From: Marmoricola sp.
GTDB taxonomy: Bacteria > Actinomycetota > Actinomycetes > Propionibacteriales > Nocardioidaceae
DNA length: 64,000 nt
Reading direction: 5' to 3'
NCBI GenBank assembly: GCA_025964775.1
Contig: JAOPYE010000008.1
Location: forward strand, 1-64,000
In this document: positions 18,820 through 27,966 of the stretch, in pieces
Position numbering within the stretch: the first letter of the stretch is position 1
Layout: every line of letters starts with the position of its first letter
Notes under the pieces: model-generated
The model's database searches: none
Told to the model about the DNA's origin: nothing
The model's input: only the letters and a program-made list of their open reading frames with translations
Position numbers and translations under genes: made by a program

Positions 18820-19709
18820 TGGTCGAGCGCAACGAGGTCCACGTCGATGTCGAGGGACGCACCCTCACGCTCGTCAACCTGGACAAGGTCATGTACCCGC
18901 AGACGGGGACCACCAAGGCGGAGGTGCTCAACTACTACGCACGCGTGGCTCCGGTGCTGCTGCCGGTGCTCGCCGACCGGGCGGTCACCCGGATCCGCTG
19001 GCCGCACGGCACCGGGCGGGCGAGCTTCTTCGAGAAGAACGTGCCCGGCGGCACGCCGAGCTGGGTCCGGGTCGTAACGGTTCCGACGTCGGGCTCGAGG
19101 ACGGCATCCCGCGAGGACGGCGAGCTGCGCTTCCCGGTCGTGGACTCGCTGGCGACCCTGACCTGGCTGGTCAACCTCGCGGCCCTGGAGCTGCACGTCC
19201 ACCAGTGGAGGGTCGATGCGGACGGGCGGCCGGTCAATCCGGACCGGATGGTGATCGACCTGGATCCGGGGGAGCCGGCCGGTCTGATGGAGTGCGCGCA
19301 GGTGGCCCTGCTGGTCCGCGAGCGCCTCGCCGTCGACGGTCTCCAGACGCGGGCGGTGACCAGTGGCTCCAAGGGCCTGCACCTGTACGCCGACCTCGAC
19401 GGGGCCCGCAGCTCCGAGGAGATCCGTGACTACGCGAAGGACATCGCCGAGGAGCTGGAGGGCGCGCAGCCGAAGCTGGTCGTCTCGCAGATGACCAAGG
19501 CCCGTCGGGGCGGCAAGGTGTTCTTCGACTGGTCCCAGAACGTCGGAGCGAAGACGACCATCGCGCCGTACTCACTGCGCGGTCGCGAGGTGCCGATGGT
19601 CGCGGCGCCGCGGACCTGGGACGAGGTCGAGGCGGGTGCCGACGATCCGCTGGGCCTGGAGCAGCTGCGTTTCGAGGAGGTTCTGGACCGCATGACCCAA
19701 GGCGGGTAA
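18819..19709 (+). CDS. ligD: LigD polymerase/primase domain protein (NHEJ PolDom)
   Basis: A 296-residue archaeo-eukaryotic-primase-like polymerase that fills gaps at broken ends, with a preference for ribonucleotides in characterised relatives. The N-terminal block VNLDKVMYPQTGTTKAEVLNYY is diagnostic for LigD PolDom. LHVHQWR precedes the catalytic acidic pair Asp147/Asp149 in VIDLDPGE, and TSGSKGLHLYADL follows. No phosphoesterase domain is fused to it or present nearby. Its ATG is nested in the ligase gene's stop (TGATG), implying translational coupling and a 1:1 product ratio. Confidence 0.93.
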   Translation: MVERNEVHVDVEGRTLTLVNLDKVMYPQTGTTKAEVLNYYARVAPVLLPVLADRAVTRIRWPHGTGRASFFEKNVPGGTPSWVRVVTVPTSGSRTASREDGELRFPVVDSLATLTWLVNLAALELHVHQWRVDADGRPVNPDRMVIDLDPGEPAGLMECAQVALLVRERLAVDGLQTRAVTSGSKGLHLYADLDGARSSEEIRDYAKDIAEELEGAQPKLVVSQMTKARRGGKVFFDWSQNVGAKTTIAPYSLRGREVPMVAAPRTWDEVEAGADDPLGLEQLRFEEVLDRMTQGG

Positions 19710-19743
19710 CTTCCGCAGAGGGGAGCACGACGAAGGGTCGGAC

Positions 19744-21564
19744 GTGGCATCGATTCGCGGGATCATCACCGGCACCAACGCAGCCGTCTGGCGGACGGTC
19801 AACAAGGCAGGCGTCCCCTGGCACAAGCTGCCCGGACCTGCTGCGGCGCTCAACCTCGCTGCGCTGCGCGAGGACCTGCGCCACGACAACCTGCACGACA
19901 CCCGCGATGACCGGGCGGGGGAGTCCGAACCCGAGATCGCGGACCTGCCGGCGTACCGGACCTACGACGGCACCCTGCAGGACCCGTACGACGCAACGAT
20001 GGGCTCGGCCCAGACCCGCTTCGGCCGCAACTTCCCCCTGGAGGCGACGGCTGCCGAAGAGCCCCCGCGGCTGGTGACGCCGTCGCCGCGCGAGGTCAGT
20101 CGCACTGTCTTCTGGCGCGACGAGTTCCAGCCCGCGACCGGGCTCAACGTGCTCGCGGCGGCGTGGATCCAGTTCCAGAACCACGGGTGGTTCGGGCACG
20201 GCACCAACGACCCCGATCGCGTCTTCGAGATCGAGCTCGGCCCCGACGACGACTGGGACGGCGAGATGCTGATCGAGCGGACCACCGCCGACCGCACCCG
20301 CGATCCCGAGGACGGCCGTCCGTCGACGTACCTCAACAAGGTCACGCACTGGTGGGACGGCTCGGCGATCTACGGGTCCAGCGAGGACCAGAACCGGGTG
20401 ATGCGCAGCGGTGAGGACGGCAAGATGCTGCTCATCGACGGCAAGCTGCCGCTCGAGGAGGACCCGGTCCTGGCCGGGATCGACCGGACCGGCTTCAACG
20501 ACAACTACTGGGTCGGTCTGGCACTGCTGCACACGCTGTTCGTCAAGGAGCACAACGCGATCTGCCACATGCTCAAGAAGACCTACCCGTCCTGGAGCGA
20601 CGAGAAGCTGTTCCTGACCGCGCGGCTGGTCAACGCCGCCCTGATGGCCAAGATCCACACTGTCGAGTGGACGCCGGGCATCCTGAACACCCCGGTGCTG
20701 CAGACCGGCATGCACGCCAACTGGTACGGCGCCCTGCCGGAGTGGATGGCCGCCACCCGGTTCCTGACCAAGGCGATCGACATCGAGGCCGGCGCCGGGA
20801 TCATCGGCAGCGAGCTGAAGCACCACGGCGCCTCGTTCGCGATCACCGAGGAGTTCATCTCGGTTTACCGGTTGCACCCGCTGATCCCGGACGACTACCC
20901 GATCTGTGACCACCGGACCGGCGAGCTGATCGAGAACGTCGAGTTCAACGACCTGATGGGCAACGACACCCGCGCTGCCGTGGACAAGTTCGGCTGGACC
21001 GATCTGATGTACCACTTCGGCACCGAGTACCCCGGCAAGATCACGCTGCACAACCACCCGCGGGCGTTGATGGACCACACCCGGGTCACCGGCCAGCACC
21101 TCGACCTGGGCACGGTCGACATCTTCCGCGACCGGGAGCGAGGTGTTCGCCGGTACAACGACTTCCGCGAGCAGCTGCGGATGCCGCGGATCACCTCGTT
21201 CGACAAGCTCACGCCGAACCCCGCGTGGAACGCCGAGCTCGAGGAGCTTTACGCCGGCAACATCGACGACGTGGACCTCCAGGTGGGCCTGCTCGGCGAG
21301 GAGCCACCCGAAGGCTTCGGCTTCAGCGACACCGCGTTCCGGATCTTCATCCTGATGGCGTCGCGGCGACTGAAGAGCGACCGGTTCTTCACCCGCGACT
21401 ACACCCCCGAGGTGTACACGGCACAGGGGATGGAGTGGATCGACAAGAACACCATGGCCGACGTCATCATCCGGCACTTCCCGGAGCTCGCGCCGGCCCT
21501 CGAGGGCAGCGCGAACGCGTTCGCCCCGTGGCGCAAGGCCGGTCCTCGATCCGGGACAGCCTGA
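19744..21564 (+). CDS. Animal-type heme peroxidase / fatty-acid dioxygenase-like protein
   Basis: A 606-residue protein of the peroxidase-cyclooxygenase superfamily, close in layout to plant alpha-dioxygenases and the N-terminal domain of fungal Ppo linoleate dioxygenases. WIQFQNHGWFGHG supplies the distal His147. KVTHWWDGSAIYGSS and LLHTLFVKEHNAIC are family blocks. VYRLHPLIPD holds the proximal heme ligand His378 with Tyr375 three residues before it, the position of the radical-forming Tyr in cyclooxygenases. This supports dioxygenation of a fatty acid or other lipid rather than simple peroxidase activity (inference). No signal peptide. GTG start. The stop is one base from the P450 start, so they form an operon. 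Confidence 0.88.
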   Translation: MASIRGIITGTNAAVWRTVNKAGVPWHKLPGPAAALNLAALREDLRHDNLHDTRDDRAGESEPEIADLPAYRTYDGTLQDPYDATMGSAQTRFGRNFPLEATAAEEPPRLVTPSPREVSRTVFWRDEFQPATGLNVLAAAWIQFQNHGWFGHGTNDPDRVFEIELGPDDDWDGEMLIERTTADRTRDPEDGRPSTYLNKVTHWWDGSAIYGSSEDQNRVMRSGEDGKMLLIDGKLPLEEDPVLAGIDRTGFNDNYWVGLALLHTLFVKEHNAICHMLKKTYPSWSDEKLFLTARLVNAALMAKIHTVEWTPGILNTPVLQTGMHANWYGALPEWMAATRFLTKAIDIEAGAGIIGSELKHHGASFAITEEFISVYRLHPLIPDDYPICDHRTGELIENVEFNDLMGNDTRAAVDKFGWTDLMYHFGTEYPGKITLHNHPRALMDHTRVTGQHLDLGTVDIFRDRERGVRRYNDFREQLRMPRITSFDKLTPNPAWNAELEELYAGNIDDVDLQVGLLGEEPPEGFGFSDTAFRIFILMASRRLKSDRFFTRDYTPEVYTAQGMEWIDKNTMADVIIRHFPELAPALEGSANAFAPWRKAGPRSGTA

Positions 21565-21565
21565 G

Positions 21566-22891
21566 GTGGCGATCGACTTCAAGCACGCGAGCTTCGCCGA
21601 CGGAGTGCTGTTCTCGACCCAGGTCGCGGTCCCGAACGTCGTCCAGGGCCTGTTCCGCAAACGCGCTCCGGTCGTCTCGGCGGCCACGCTCGTCCAGGCC
21701 GACCAGCTGGCCTACCGGTGCACGGCGGCGCTGGTCCGGAAGTACGGGGCAGATCCGTTCTACGTGCGCGTCGTCGCCGAGGAGGCCCTGCTCGTCCACC
21801 ACCCCGACGACATCCGCCGGGTGCTCGAGGGGTCACCGGCGCCGTTCGCGTCCGACCCGGATGCGAAGAAGAAGGGCATGTCCGCGTTCCAGCCCGACGC
21901 CCTGACGTTGTCGCGCGGCGACCTGTGGGCGCAGCGGCGCTCCTTCGCCGAGGCGGTCCTGGACACGAGGAAGCCGACCCACCGGCTGGCGCGGGGGTTC
22001 GCTGCTGTCGCGATCGCCGAGGCCGACGCCCTGCTGGACCTCGACCGGCCGATCACCTGGGACGACCTGAACGGTGCCTTCCAGCGACTGACCCGTCGCG
22101 TGGTGCTGGGTGACGCGGCCACCGACGACGCCAAGATCACCGACCAGCTGGCGGCGCTGATGGACGCCGGCAACAAGATGCCGGGCAAACCGGCCAAGGG
22201 GTACGTCCAGTTCCACGCCCTGCTGCAGGAGTACGTCGACACGCCGGATCCCGCGGCGCTGACCGGACTGTTCGCCGCCGCTCCGCAGGATCGCGAGACC
22301 GACCCGGCCGGCCAGCTGATCCACTGGCTGTTCGCGATGGGCGACACGCTTCCGGCCAACCTGTTCCGGACCCTCGTGGTGCTGGCCGGGCATCCGTTGG
22401 CCCTGGCCGAGGTCCGTGCCGAGCTGGCCGGCAAACGACTCACGACGGTGAAGACCGTGGCTGGCGCGACCTACCTCGCCGGGTGCATCCAGGACACGAT
22501 GCGGCTCTGGCCGACGACCGGCCTCTTCGGGCGGGTCACCACCACCGACGTCCGGTTCCCCAACGGTGAGCTGGTGCCCGCCGGTACCCAGGTGCTGATC
22601 CACAACCTGTTCAACCACCGCAACAGGAACCGCATCGCGTACGCCGACCGGTTCGCCCCCGAGGAGTGGGCGAGCGGGGAAGCGGCCGGGGACTGGTCGT
22701 TCAACTTCTTCTCGCACGGACCCCAGGGGTGCCCCGGAGCGGGACTGTCGATCTTCCTCGGCCAGGCATTCCTGGGGAGGTTGCTCACCAGGGCCGATCC
22801 GGTCGTGGAGTCCGGACCGAAGCTGCGTCCGGGCAAGCCGTTGCCGTACTCGATCGACCTCGCGTCCCTTAAAGTGTCATTCGGACATTGA
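21566..22891 (+). CDS. Cytochrome P450, probably acting on the dioxygenase product
   Basis: A 441-residue P450 whose heme-ligand loop FFSHGPQGCPGAG holds Cys389. The I-helix reads FAMGDTLPANLFR, with the acid-Thr pair conserved. The K-helix ExxR motif is altered to DTMR (Asp310/Arg313). Starting one base after the heme dioxygenase stop, it repeats the gene order of fungal Ppo fusions (dioxygenase then P450), where the P450 rearranges the hydroperoxide without reductase or O2. I infer hydroperoxide isomerase or hydroxylase activity on an oxylipin-like product. No ferredoxin or reductase gene is adjacent, which fits a peroxygenase or isomerase role. Confidence 0.88.
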   Translation: MAIDFKHASFADGVLFSTQVAVPNVVQGLFRKRAPVVSAATLVQADQLAYRCTAALVRKYGADPFYVRVVAEEALLVHHPDDIRRVLEGSPAPFASDPDAKKKGMSAFQPDALTLSRGDLWAQRRSFAEAVLDTRKPTHRLARGFAAVAIAEADALLDLDRPITWDDLNGAFQRLTRRVVLGDAATDDAKITDQLAALMDAGNKMPGKPAKGYVQFHALLQEYVDTPDPAALTGLFAAAPQDRETDPAGQLIHWLFAMGDTLPANLFRTLVVLAGHPLALAEVRAELAGKRLTTVKTVAGATYLAGCIQDTMRLWPTTGLFGRVTTTDVRFPNGELVPAGTQVLIHNLFNHRNRNRIAYADRFAPEEWASGEAAGDWSFNFFSHGPQGCPGAGLSIFLGQAFLGRLLTRADPVVESGPKLRPGKPLPYSIDLASLKVSFGH

Positions 22892-23004
22892 ATTTCCTCT
22901 GTCCTGGCTATTTACATTTCGGGCAAATGGGCCCACATTTCTTGTGCGGGCGGGGCTTTCCGGGTGTGTACGCCCACTGTGATCATCCATGAGGGAGTTG
23001 GGGC

Positions 23005-24225
23005 ATGAAGACCTCTGTCATCAGGCGCGTCCTGATCTGTTCGCTGGCGGGGGCTGTTGCCCTCGTGCTGGCCGGCTTCGGCCTCAACCTCTCGACCGCG
23101 TACGCCGGGCCGTCCCACGTCACGCAGGTCAAGCTCCACGGCAAGAGGGTCTGCGCCGCCGCGGTCGCGGGTCAGGCGTCGTGCGACGCGGAGATCCTGG
23201 TCGATGGCCACGGCGTGGCGCCGGCAACATCCACGCCTCCGTCGTCGGCACTCACCGCTGCGCAGCTGGAGAACGCGTACAAGCTCACCGGTCTGCTCTC
23301 GGGCGGCCGCACCGTCGCGATCGTGGACGCCTACGGCTACCCGAACCTCGAACGTGACCTCGGCGTCTTCCGCTCCACCTTCGGTCTGCCGGCCTGCACC
23401 AAGGCGAACGGCTGCCTGAAGGTCATGAGCCAGACCGGCAGCACGACCCAGCTGCCGTCGTTCAACGCCGGCTGGGGCGGCGAGCAGGCCCTGGACGTCC
23501 AGGCCGTCTCGGCCGCCTGCCCCGACTGCAAGATCGTGATGGTCCAGGCCAGCTCGGCGTCGTTCGCCAACCTGGGTGCTGCCGAGAACACCGCGGCCGC
23601 CCAGCCCGGCATGGTCGCCATCTCCAACAGCTACGGCGGCGGCGACGCGTCCGATGCGACCTACGCGCAGTACTACCGCCACTCCAACATCGCGATCACG
23701 GCCTCGACCGGTGACAACGGCTACAAGGGCGCGAGCTACCCGGCCTCCTCGTCGTACGTCACCGCTGTCGGCGGTACGTCGCTCCTGGCCGCGGGCAACG
23801 CACGCGGCTGGTCGGAGTCGGTCTGGAGCGGTGCCGGATCCGGCTGCTCGACGATCAATGCCGCGCTCCCGGCCGCCGCGCCGTTCAACACCGGGTGCGC
23901 CAAGCGGGCGATGGCTGACGTCGCCGCTGTCGCCGACCCGAACCACGGCGGGCTCGCGGTCTACTACCCGACGAACAGCCGGTCCTCGACCTGGGGACAG
24001 ATCGGCGGCACCAGTGAGTCCTCCCCGATCATCGCGGCGGTCTACGCGCTGTCGGGCAACACCACCGGCACCGCCAACGCCCTGCCGTACGCCAACCCGG
24101 GCCAGCTGTTCGACGTGACCACTGGCAGCAACGGCACCTGCCCCACGCTCCAGTGGTGCACCGCCGGAGCCGGCTGGGACGGACCGACCGGACTCGGTAC
24201 GCCGAACGGGGCCGGCGCCTTCTAG
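23005..24225 (+). CDS. Secreted S53 (sedolisin/kumamolisin-like) serine peptidase
   Basis: A 406-residue exported endopeptidase with a signal peptide (~1-34). The sedolisin catalytic set is visible: Glu160 and Asp164 in GGEQALDVQ, the oxyanion Asp237 in STGDNG, and nucleophile Ser337 in GGTSESSP. The C-terminal Ca-binding region reads FDVTTGSNG and AGWDGPTGLGTPN. Only ~65 residues separate the signal peptide from the catalytic domain, so the ~200-residue activation prodomain of most S53 enzymes is missing or replaced. Paired cysteines (Cys50/60, 131/137, 172/175) suggest disulfides. GGGAG lies before the ATG. Monocistronic. Confidence 0.9.
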   Translation: MKTSVIRRVLICSLAGAVALVLAGFGLNLSTAYAGPSHVTQVKLHGKRVCAAAVAGQASCDAEILVDGHGVAPATSTPPSSALTAAQLENAYKLTGLLSGGRTVAIVDAYGYPNLERDLGVFRSTFGLPACTKANGCLKVMSQTGSTTQLPSFNAGWGGEQALDVQAVSAACPDCKIVMVQASSASFANLGAAENTAAAQPGMVAISNSYGGGDASDATYAQYYRHSNIAITASTGDNGYKGASYPASSSYVTAVGGTSLLAAGNARGWSESVWSGAGSGCSTINAALPAAAPFNTGCAKRAMADVAAVADPNHGGLAVYYPTNSRSSTWGQIGGTSESSPIIAAVYALSGNTTGTANALPYANPGQLFDVTTGSNGTCPTLQWCTAGAGWDGPTGLGTPNGAGAF

Positions 24226-24249
24226 GTACTGACCCCCGCAAGGGCCCGC

Positions 24250-24969
24250 TCAGAGCCCGAAGTCGTCGGCCGCCTGCTCGACCAGCTGCCGGAAATGCAC
24301 GTCGTAGTCCAGCACGCCCCGGTGCAGGTGTCCGAACAGCTCCAGCGACAGCCCTCCGATCAGGACGGCCCAGCCGGTGAGCGCGCGGAGCAACCGCTCG
24401 TCGCTGATCGGCCGGCCGACTGACTCGCTGATCGGGGCCAGGGCGGCGCGTTCCTTGCGGGGCACGGGCGCGGTCGGCGCCCCGAGGACCGTTCCGGCTT
24501 CCTCGGCGTCGGCCATCAGCTGCAGCAGGGCTTGCGGGACCCGGGTCGCCGGACCGACGGTGTCCTGGGGTGCGGCGTACCCGGGGACCGGCGAGCCGTA
24601 GAGCAGGGCGTACTCGTGCTGGTTGTCCAGCGCCCACGCGCGCAGGGCGAGGGTCATCGCGATCCAGCGCTGGCGCAAGCGGTCGGGGCGCACGGCTGCG
24701 TCGGCTGCCTCGACGAGCGCGGCGCTCTCGTCGTAGCACTGGACCAGCAGTGCGGTGATCAGGTGGTCGCGGCTCGGGAAGTAGCGGTAGACCGCGGACG
24801 ACGCCATGCCCAGGTCGCGGGCGATGCTGCGGACCGAGAGCTCGCCCGGACCGACCTCGGCCAGGTGCCTGCGCGCTGCTTCAAGGATGGCGCGGGTCAG
24901 TTCGATGCGCGCGAAATCACGGGCCGTCCTCGGTGCGCTCTGGCTCGTCATGGTCCGAGTCTGCGACAT
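24250..24969 (-). CDS. TetR family transcriptional regulator
   Basis: A repressor-type regulator. The N-terminal helix-turn-helix (about residues 30-65 from this start) contains [31 protein letters not shown], and the rest is an all-helical ligand domain of the TetR_C_13/WHG type ([34 protein letters not shown]). I prefer the ATG at 24969; an in-frame GTG at 24999 would lie inside the upstream operator and an ATG at 24951 is also possible. It is divergent from the oxidoreductase at 25083, and two inverted repeats lie between them, so it probably represses both itself and that gene. Confidence 0.9.
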   Translation of the reverse strand: MSQTRTMTSQSAPRTARDFARIELTRAILEAARRHLAEVGPGELSVRSIARDLGMASSAVYRYFPSRDHLITALLVQCYDESAALVEAADAAVRPDRLRQRWIAMTLALRAWALDNQHEYALLYGSPVPGYAAPQDTVGPATRVPQALLQLMADAEEAGTVLGAPTAPVPRKERAALAPISESVGRPISDERLLRALTGWAVLIGGLSLELFGHLHRGVLDYDVHFRQLVEQAADDFGL

Positions 24970-24990
24970 ATCGAGAGCATTGGCAACAAA

Positions 24991-25007
24991 CAAGAGCACT
25001 GCTCTTG
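24991..25007. promoter_or_regulatory. Inverted-repeat operator near the TetR gene start
   Basis: Perfect 7-base arms CAAGAGC and GCTCTTG are separated by ACT. The core RAGAGCACNGCTCTY is shared with the longer repeat at 25032-25066, 25 bases further on, so both are likely sites of the same regulator, the divergent TetR at 24250. The site sits just upstream of the chosen regulator start, as expected for autoregulation. Confidence 0.7.
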
Positions 25008-25031
25008 CATTTCCTGATCGGATGTGGCACC

Positions 25032-25066
25032 GTTCAGAAACGAGAGCACCGCTCTCGTTTCTGAAC
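25032..25066. promoter_or_regulatory. Long perfect inverted-repeat operator upstream of the oxidoreductase gene
   Basis: Sixteen-base perfectly complementary arms (GTTCAGAAACGAGAGC and its complement) are separated by ACC, ending 16 bases before the ATG at 25083. The centre matches the shorter repeat at 24991. Its placement between divergent regulator and target genes, over the likely promoter or leader, is the typical TetR arrangement. Confidence 0.75.
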
Positions 25067-25082
25067 AGGAAAGGTGAGGACC

Positions 25083-26033
25083 ATGAGCGAGACCCACGTG
25101 ATCATCGGAGCAGGCCCCGTCGGCCGCGCCGTCGCAGCAGCGCTGGCGGGCGGCGACGTCGACGTCGTCCTGGCAAGCCGATCAGGTGTCGGCCCGGAGG
25201 CGCCCGGCGCCCGCCGGGTCGCGGTGGACGCGACCGATGCCGAGGCGCTGACCGAGCTCGCCGGCGGGGCTGCGGCGATCTACAACTGCGTGAACCCGCC
25301 GCGCTACGACCGCTGGGCCGAGGACTGGCCGCCGATCGCCCGGGCCCTGCTCACCGCGGCCAGCCGCACCGGTGCGGTGCTGGTGACCGCCGGCAACCTC
25401 TACCCCTACGGACCGGTCGACGGCCCGATGGTCGAGGGCCTGCCCGACGCCGCGCCCGGCTCGAAGGCGCAGGTGCGCGCGCTGATGACGGCGGAGGCGT
25501 TCGCGGCCCATGCCGCTGGCACCGTGCGCGCCGTGGAGGTCCGCGGCTCGGACTACCTCGGCGCTGGTCCGGGCGACTACGCCCACGTGCCGCGCGTGAT
25601 CGAGGCGGCTCTTGCGGGCAGAGGCGTCCGGGTCGTGGGAAGCCCGGACGAACCACACACGTGGACCGATGTCGCAGACATGGGCCGGGCGCTGGCAGCG
25701 GTAGCAGTGACGCAATCCGCCTGGGGACGGGTCTGGCACGCACCGAGCAACCCGCCGCGCACGCAGCGCGAGGCGATCACCGACATCCTGGCCACGGCCG
25801 GGAATCCTGCCGTGGCCGTCAAGGCGTATCCGCGGATCGCGATGAAGGCGCTGGGCCTGGTTGTTCCGATGATCCGCGAGCTGGGGGAGACCGAGTACCA
25901 GTTCACCCGGCCCTACGTCCTGGACTCCTCGGCGATCACCCGCGAGCTCGGTCTGGCTGCGACGCCGTGGGACGAGGTGTGCCGGCGTACGGCGAGCTCC
26001 GCCACGGTCATCGCGGCGGGATCGGGCAGGTAA
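25083..26033 (+). CDS. NAD(P)-binding epimerase/dehydratase-like oxidoreductase
   Basis: A 316-residue Rossmann protein of the extended/atypical SDR group with N-terminal [23 protein letters not shown] aligns to the region of the active-site Tyr, but a standard YxxxK is not present, so it may be an atypical SDR or an NmrA-like sensor or reductase. [13 protein letters not shown] and [18 protein letters not shown] resemble the substrate domain of epimerases. The ATG at 25083 follows AGGAAAGGTGAGG. It is likely the main target of the divergent TetR regulator; induction by a small hydrophobic ligand is plausible. Substrate unknown. Confidence 0.8.
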   Translation: MSETHVIIGAGPVGRAVAAALAGGDVDVVLASRSGVGPEAPGARRVAVDATDAEALTELAGGAAAIYNCVNPPRYDRWAEDWPPIARALLTAASRTGAVLVTAGNLYPYGPVDGPMVEGLPDAAPGSKAQVRALMTAEAFAAHAAGTVRAVEVRGSDYLGAGPGDYAHVPRVIEAALAGRGVRVVGSPDEPHTWTDVADMGRALAAVAVTQSAWGRVWHAPSNPPRTQREAITDILATAGNPAVAVKAYPRIAMKALGLVVPMIRELGETEYQFTRPYVLDSSAITRELGLAATPWDEVCRRTASSATVIAAGSGR

Positions 26034-26044
26034 CCTTGCCCCTT

Positions 26045-27157
26045 GTGGCACAACGCGACTTCGACACCGACATCAAGCAGCTCCAGGCGACGATGGTCAC
26101 CATCGGCAAGGTCCTGGACCTCGACGCCATGCGCGCCGAGGTCGTCAACCTCGGTGAAGAGGTCGCCGACCCGAACCTGTGGGACGACCAGGCCAACGCG
26201 CAACGGGTGACCGGCCGCCTCTCGGTGCTCCAGGGCGAGCTGGAGCGGTTCACGTCGCTCGAGTCGCGTCTGGAGGACCTGGCGCTGATGGTCGAGATGG
26301 CGACCGAGGAGGGCGACGAGGCCACCCTGGCCGACTCGGAGGCCGAGCTCGGCCGGCTGCACAAGTCGGTCGAGCAGCTCGAGGTGCGCACGCTGCTCTC
26401 CGGCGAGTACGACGCCCGCGAGGCGATCATCAGCCTCCGTGCCGGCGCCGGCGGTGTCGACGCGGCCGACTTCACCGAGATGCTGATGCGGATGTACACC
26501 CGCTGGGCCGAGCGCAACGGATACCCGGTCGAGGTGTTCGAGTCCTCGTACGCCGAAGAGGCCGGTCTGAAGTCCGCGACGTTCGCGATCCACGCTCCCT
26601 ACGCCTACGGCACGTTGTCGGTCGAGGCCGGTACCCACCGGCTGGTCCGGATCAGCCCGTTCGACAACCAGGGCCGCCGCCAGACGAGCTTCGCGGCGGT
26701 CGAGGTCGTCCCGGTGCTCGAGCAGACCGACGAGATCGACATCCCCGACGAGGACATCCGCGTCGACGTCTACCGCTCGGGAGGCCCCGGCGGCCAGTCG
26801 GTCAACACCACCGACTCGGCGGTCCGGCTGACCCATATCCCGACCGGGACCGTGGTGTCGTGCCAGAACGAGAAGTCGCAGCTGCAGAACAAGGCCAGCG
26901 CCATGGTGGTCCTCAAGGCGAAGCTGCTCGCGCTGAAGAAGGCCGAGGAGAAGGCGCACCTCGACGAGCTCAAGGGTGACGTCCAGGCCAGCTGGGGCGA
27001 CCAGATGCGCAACTACGTGCTGAACCCGTACCAGATGGTCAAGGACCTGCGGACCGAGTACGAGTCCGGCAACCCGCAGGCAGTCCTCGACGGGGAGATC
27101 GACGGATTCCTGGAGGCCGGGATCCGCTGGCGCCGCGGCGCCGACTTCACCGCCTGA
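26045..27157 (+). CDS. prfB: Peptide chain release factor 2
   Basis: Recognises UGA and UAA stop codons and triggers peptide release on the ribosome. The 370-residue protein has the stop-codon-reading tripeptide SPF in [15 protein letters not shown] (type 2) and the catalytic GGQ loop in [16 protein letters not shown]. The start is GTG at 26045 ([10 protein letters not shown]). The programmed frameshift of E. coli prfB is absent: the frame is continuous. The open frame continues far upstream but through other genes. It heads the conserved order prfB, ftsE, ftsX, M23 peptidase, smpB, interrupted only by a small minus-strand lipoprotein gene. Confidence 0.97.
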   Translation: MAQRDFDTDIKQLQATMVTIGKVLDLDAMRAEVVNLGEEVADPNLWDDQANAQRVTGRLSVLQGELERFTSLESRLEDLALMVEMATEEGDEATLADSEAELGRLHKSVEQLEVRTLLSGEYDAREAIISLRAGAGGVDAADFTEMLMRMYTRWAERNGYPVEVFESSYAEEAGLKSATFAIHAPYAYGTLSVEAGTHRLVRISPFDNQGRRQTSFAAVEVVPVLEQTDEIDIPDEDIRVDVYRSGGPGGQSVNTTDSAVRLTHIPTGTVVSCQNEKSQLQNKASAMVVLKAKLLALKKAEEKAHLDELKGDVQASWGDQMRNYVLNPYQMVKDLRTEYESGNPQAVLDGEIDGFLEAGIRWRRGADFTA

Positions 27158-27179
27158 GCCACGCGCACCCGCTGGGGTG

Positions 27180-27794
27180 TCAGCCGGCGGTGTCGAGCGC
27201 GGAGGCGACGGCCGCGCACCAGTCGTCGGCGCGCAGCAGCAGGACCGGCACGGACTGCCGGGACGCCTGGATCTCGCAGGTGAGCCAGGTGTCCCCGAAC
27301 AGCCCGGCGTGCCGTACCCGCACCGATCCCGGCGGTCCTGAACAGACCTGGGTCATCGCCGGCCTGCCGAAGACAGGGTTCGGACGGCCCGAGCACCTGC
27401 GCTCCGAGGCCGCTCCGGCCACGATGCTGGCTGCGAAGGCGGGGGTGACCGCACGGGCGAAGACCCAGGCGCGCGCGACGGTGCCGGTCGGGCCGGTCCA
27501 CGCGCAGCCGAGCTCGTGGCCGACATCGGCTCCGGCCACCACCGGGATCCGGGCGCCGTTGCCCCAGCTGATGGCGGCGGCGGGGGTCCCGCCGGTCGCC
27601 CGGCTGACGTCGCGGGCCGGCACCAGGTCGCAGAACCGGACCCGGACGACGTGCATGCGCGACGCGACGATGGCGGAGTACGCCACCGCCGTCCGCGGAG
27701 TCCCGGCTGCCGTCGGACCGGGGCTGCCGTGGCAGCCGCCCAGTGCGAGCGCAGTTGCCAGCACGAGGGCGAGCACGGGCAGGCGTCGGAGCAT
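27180..27794 (-). CDS. Secreted lipoprotein, DUF3558-like
   Basis: A 204-residue protein with signal peptide and lipobox LALGGC (Cys about residue 21). The mature part has cysteines at FCDLV, LGCAW, RRCSG, QVCSG, LTCEI and DWCAA, which could form disulfides, and a beta-rich pattern ending in a helix, as in DUF3558-type actinobacterial lipoproteins. It is convergent with prfB and lies on the strand opposite the prfB-ftsEX block, so it is probably independent. Function unknown. Confidence 0.75.
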   Translation of the reverse strand: MLRRLPVLALVLATALALGGCHGSPGPTAAGTPRTAVAYSAIVASRMHVVRVRFCDLVPARDVSRATGGTPAAAISWGNGARIPVVAGADVGHELGCAWTGPTGTVARAWVFARAVTPAFAASIVAGAASERRCSGRPNPVFGRPAMTQVCSGPPGSVRVRHAGLFGDTWLTCEIQASRQSVPVLLLRADDWCAAVASALDTAG

Positions 27795-27966
27795 GCAGCG
27801 AGATTAGGCCAGTGCGGTGGACGCGAAACACCGAGGGCAACCGCGTCCCCGGTCCGTCAGGGGTGCTCACCTAAACTCGCCACGTGGCCGGACGCTCGAA
27901 GCGTGCCCACACGCGTGCGCAGAAACATGCACAGTCCTGTCCCCGATACCGGCCACCGAAGACCAC

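Noticed and set aside
24806-26044. Upstream extension of the prfB frame by about 410 codons
   Set aside because: It runs through the TetR and oxidoreductase genes in another frame and has Arg/Gly-rich non-protein-like composition; release factor 2 begins normally at the GTG at 26045.
26045-26200. Programmed frameshift in prfB
   Set aside because: The frame is continuous from the start to the conserved domains, with no in-frame TGA near codon 26.
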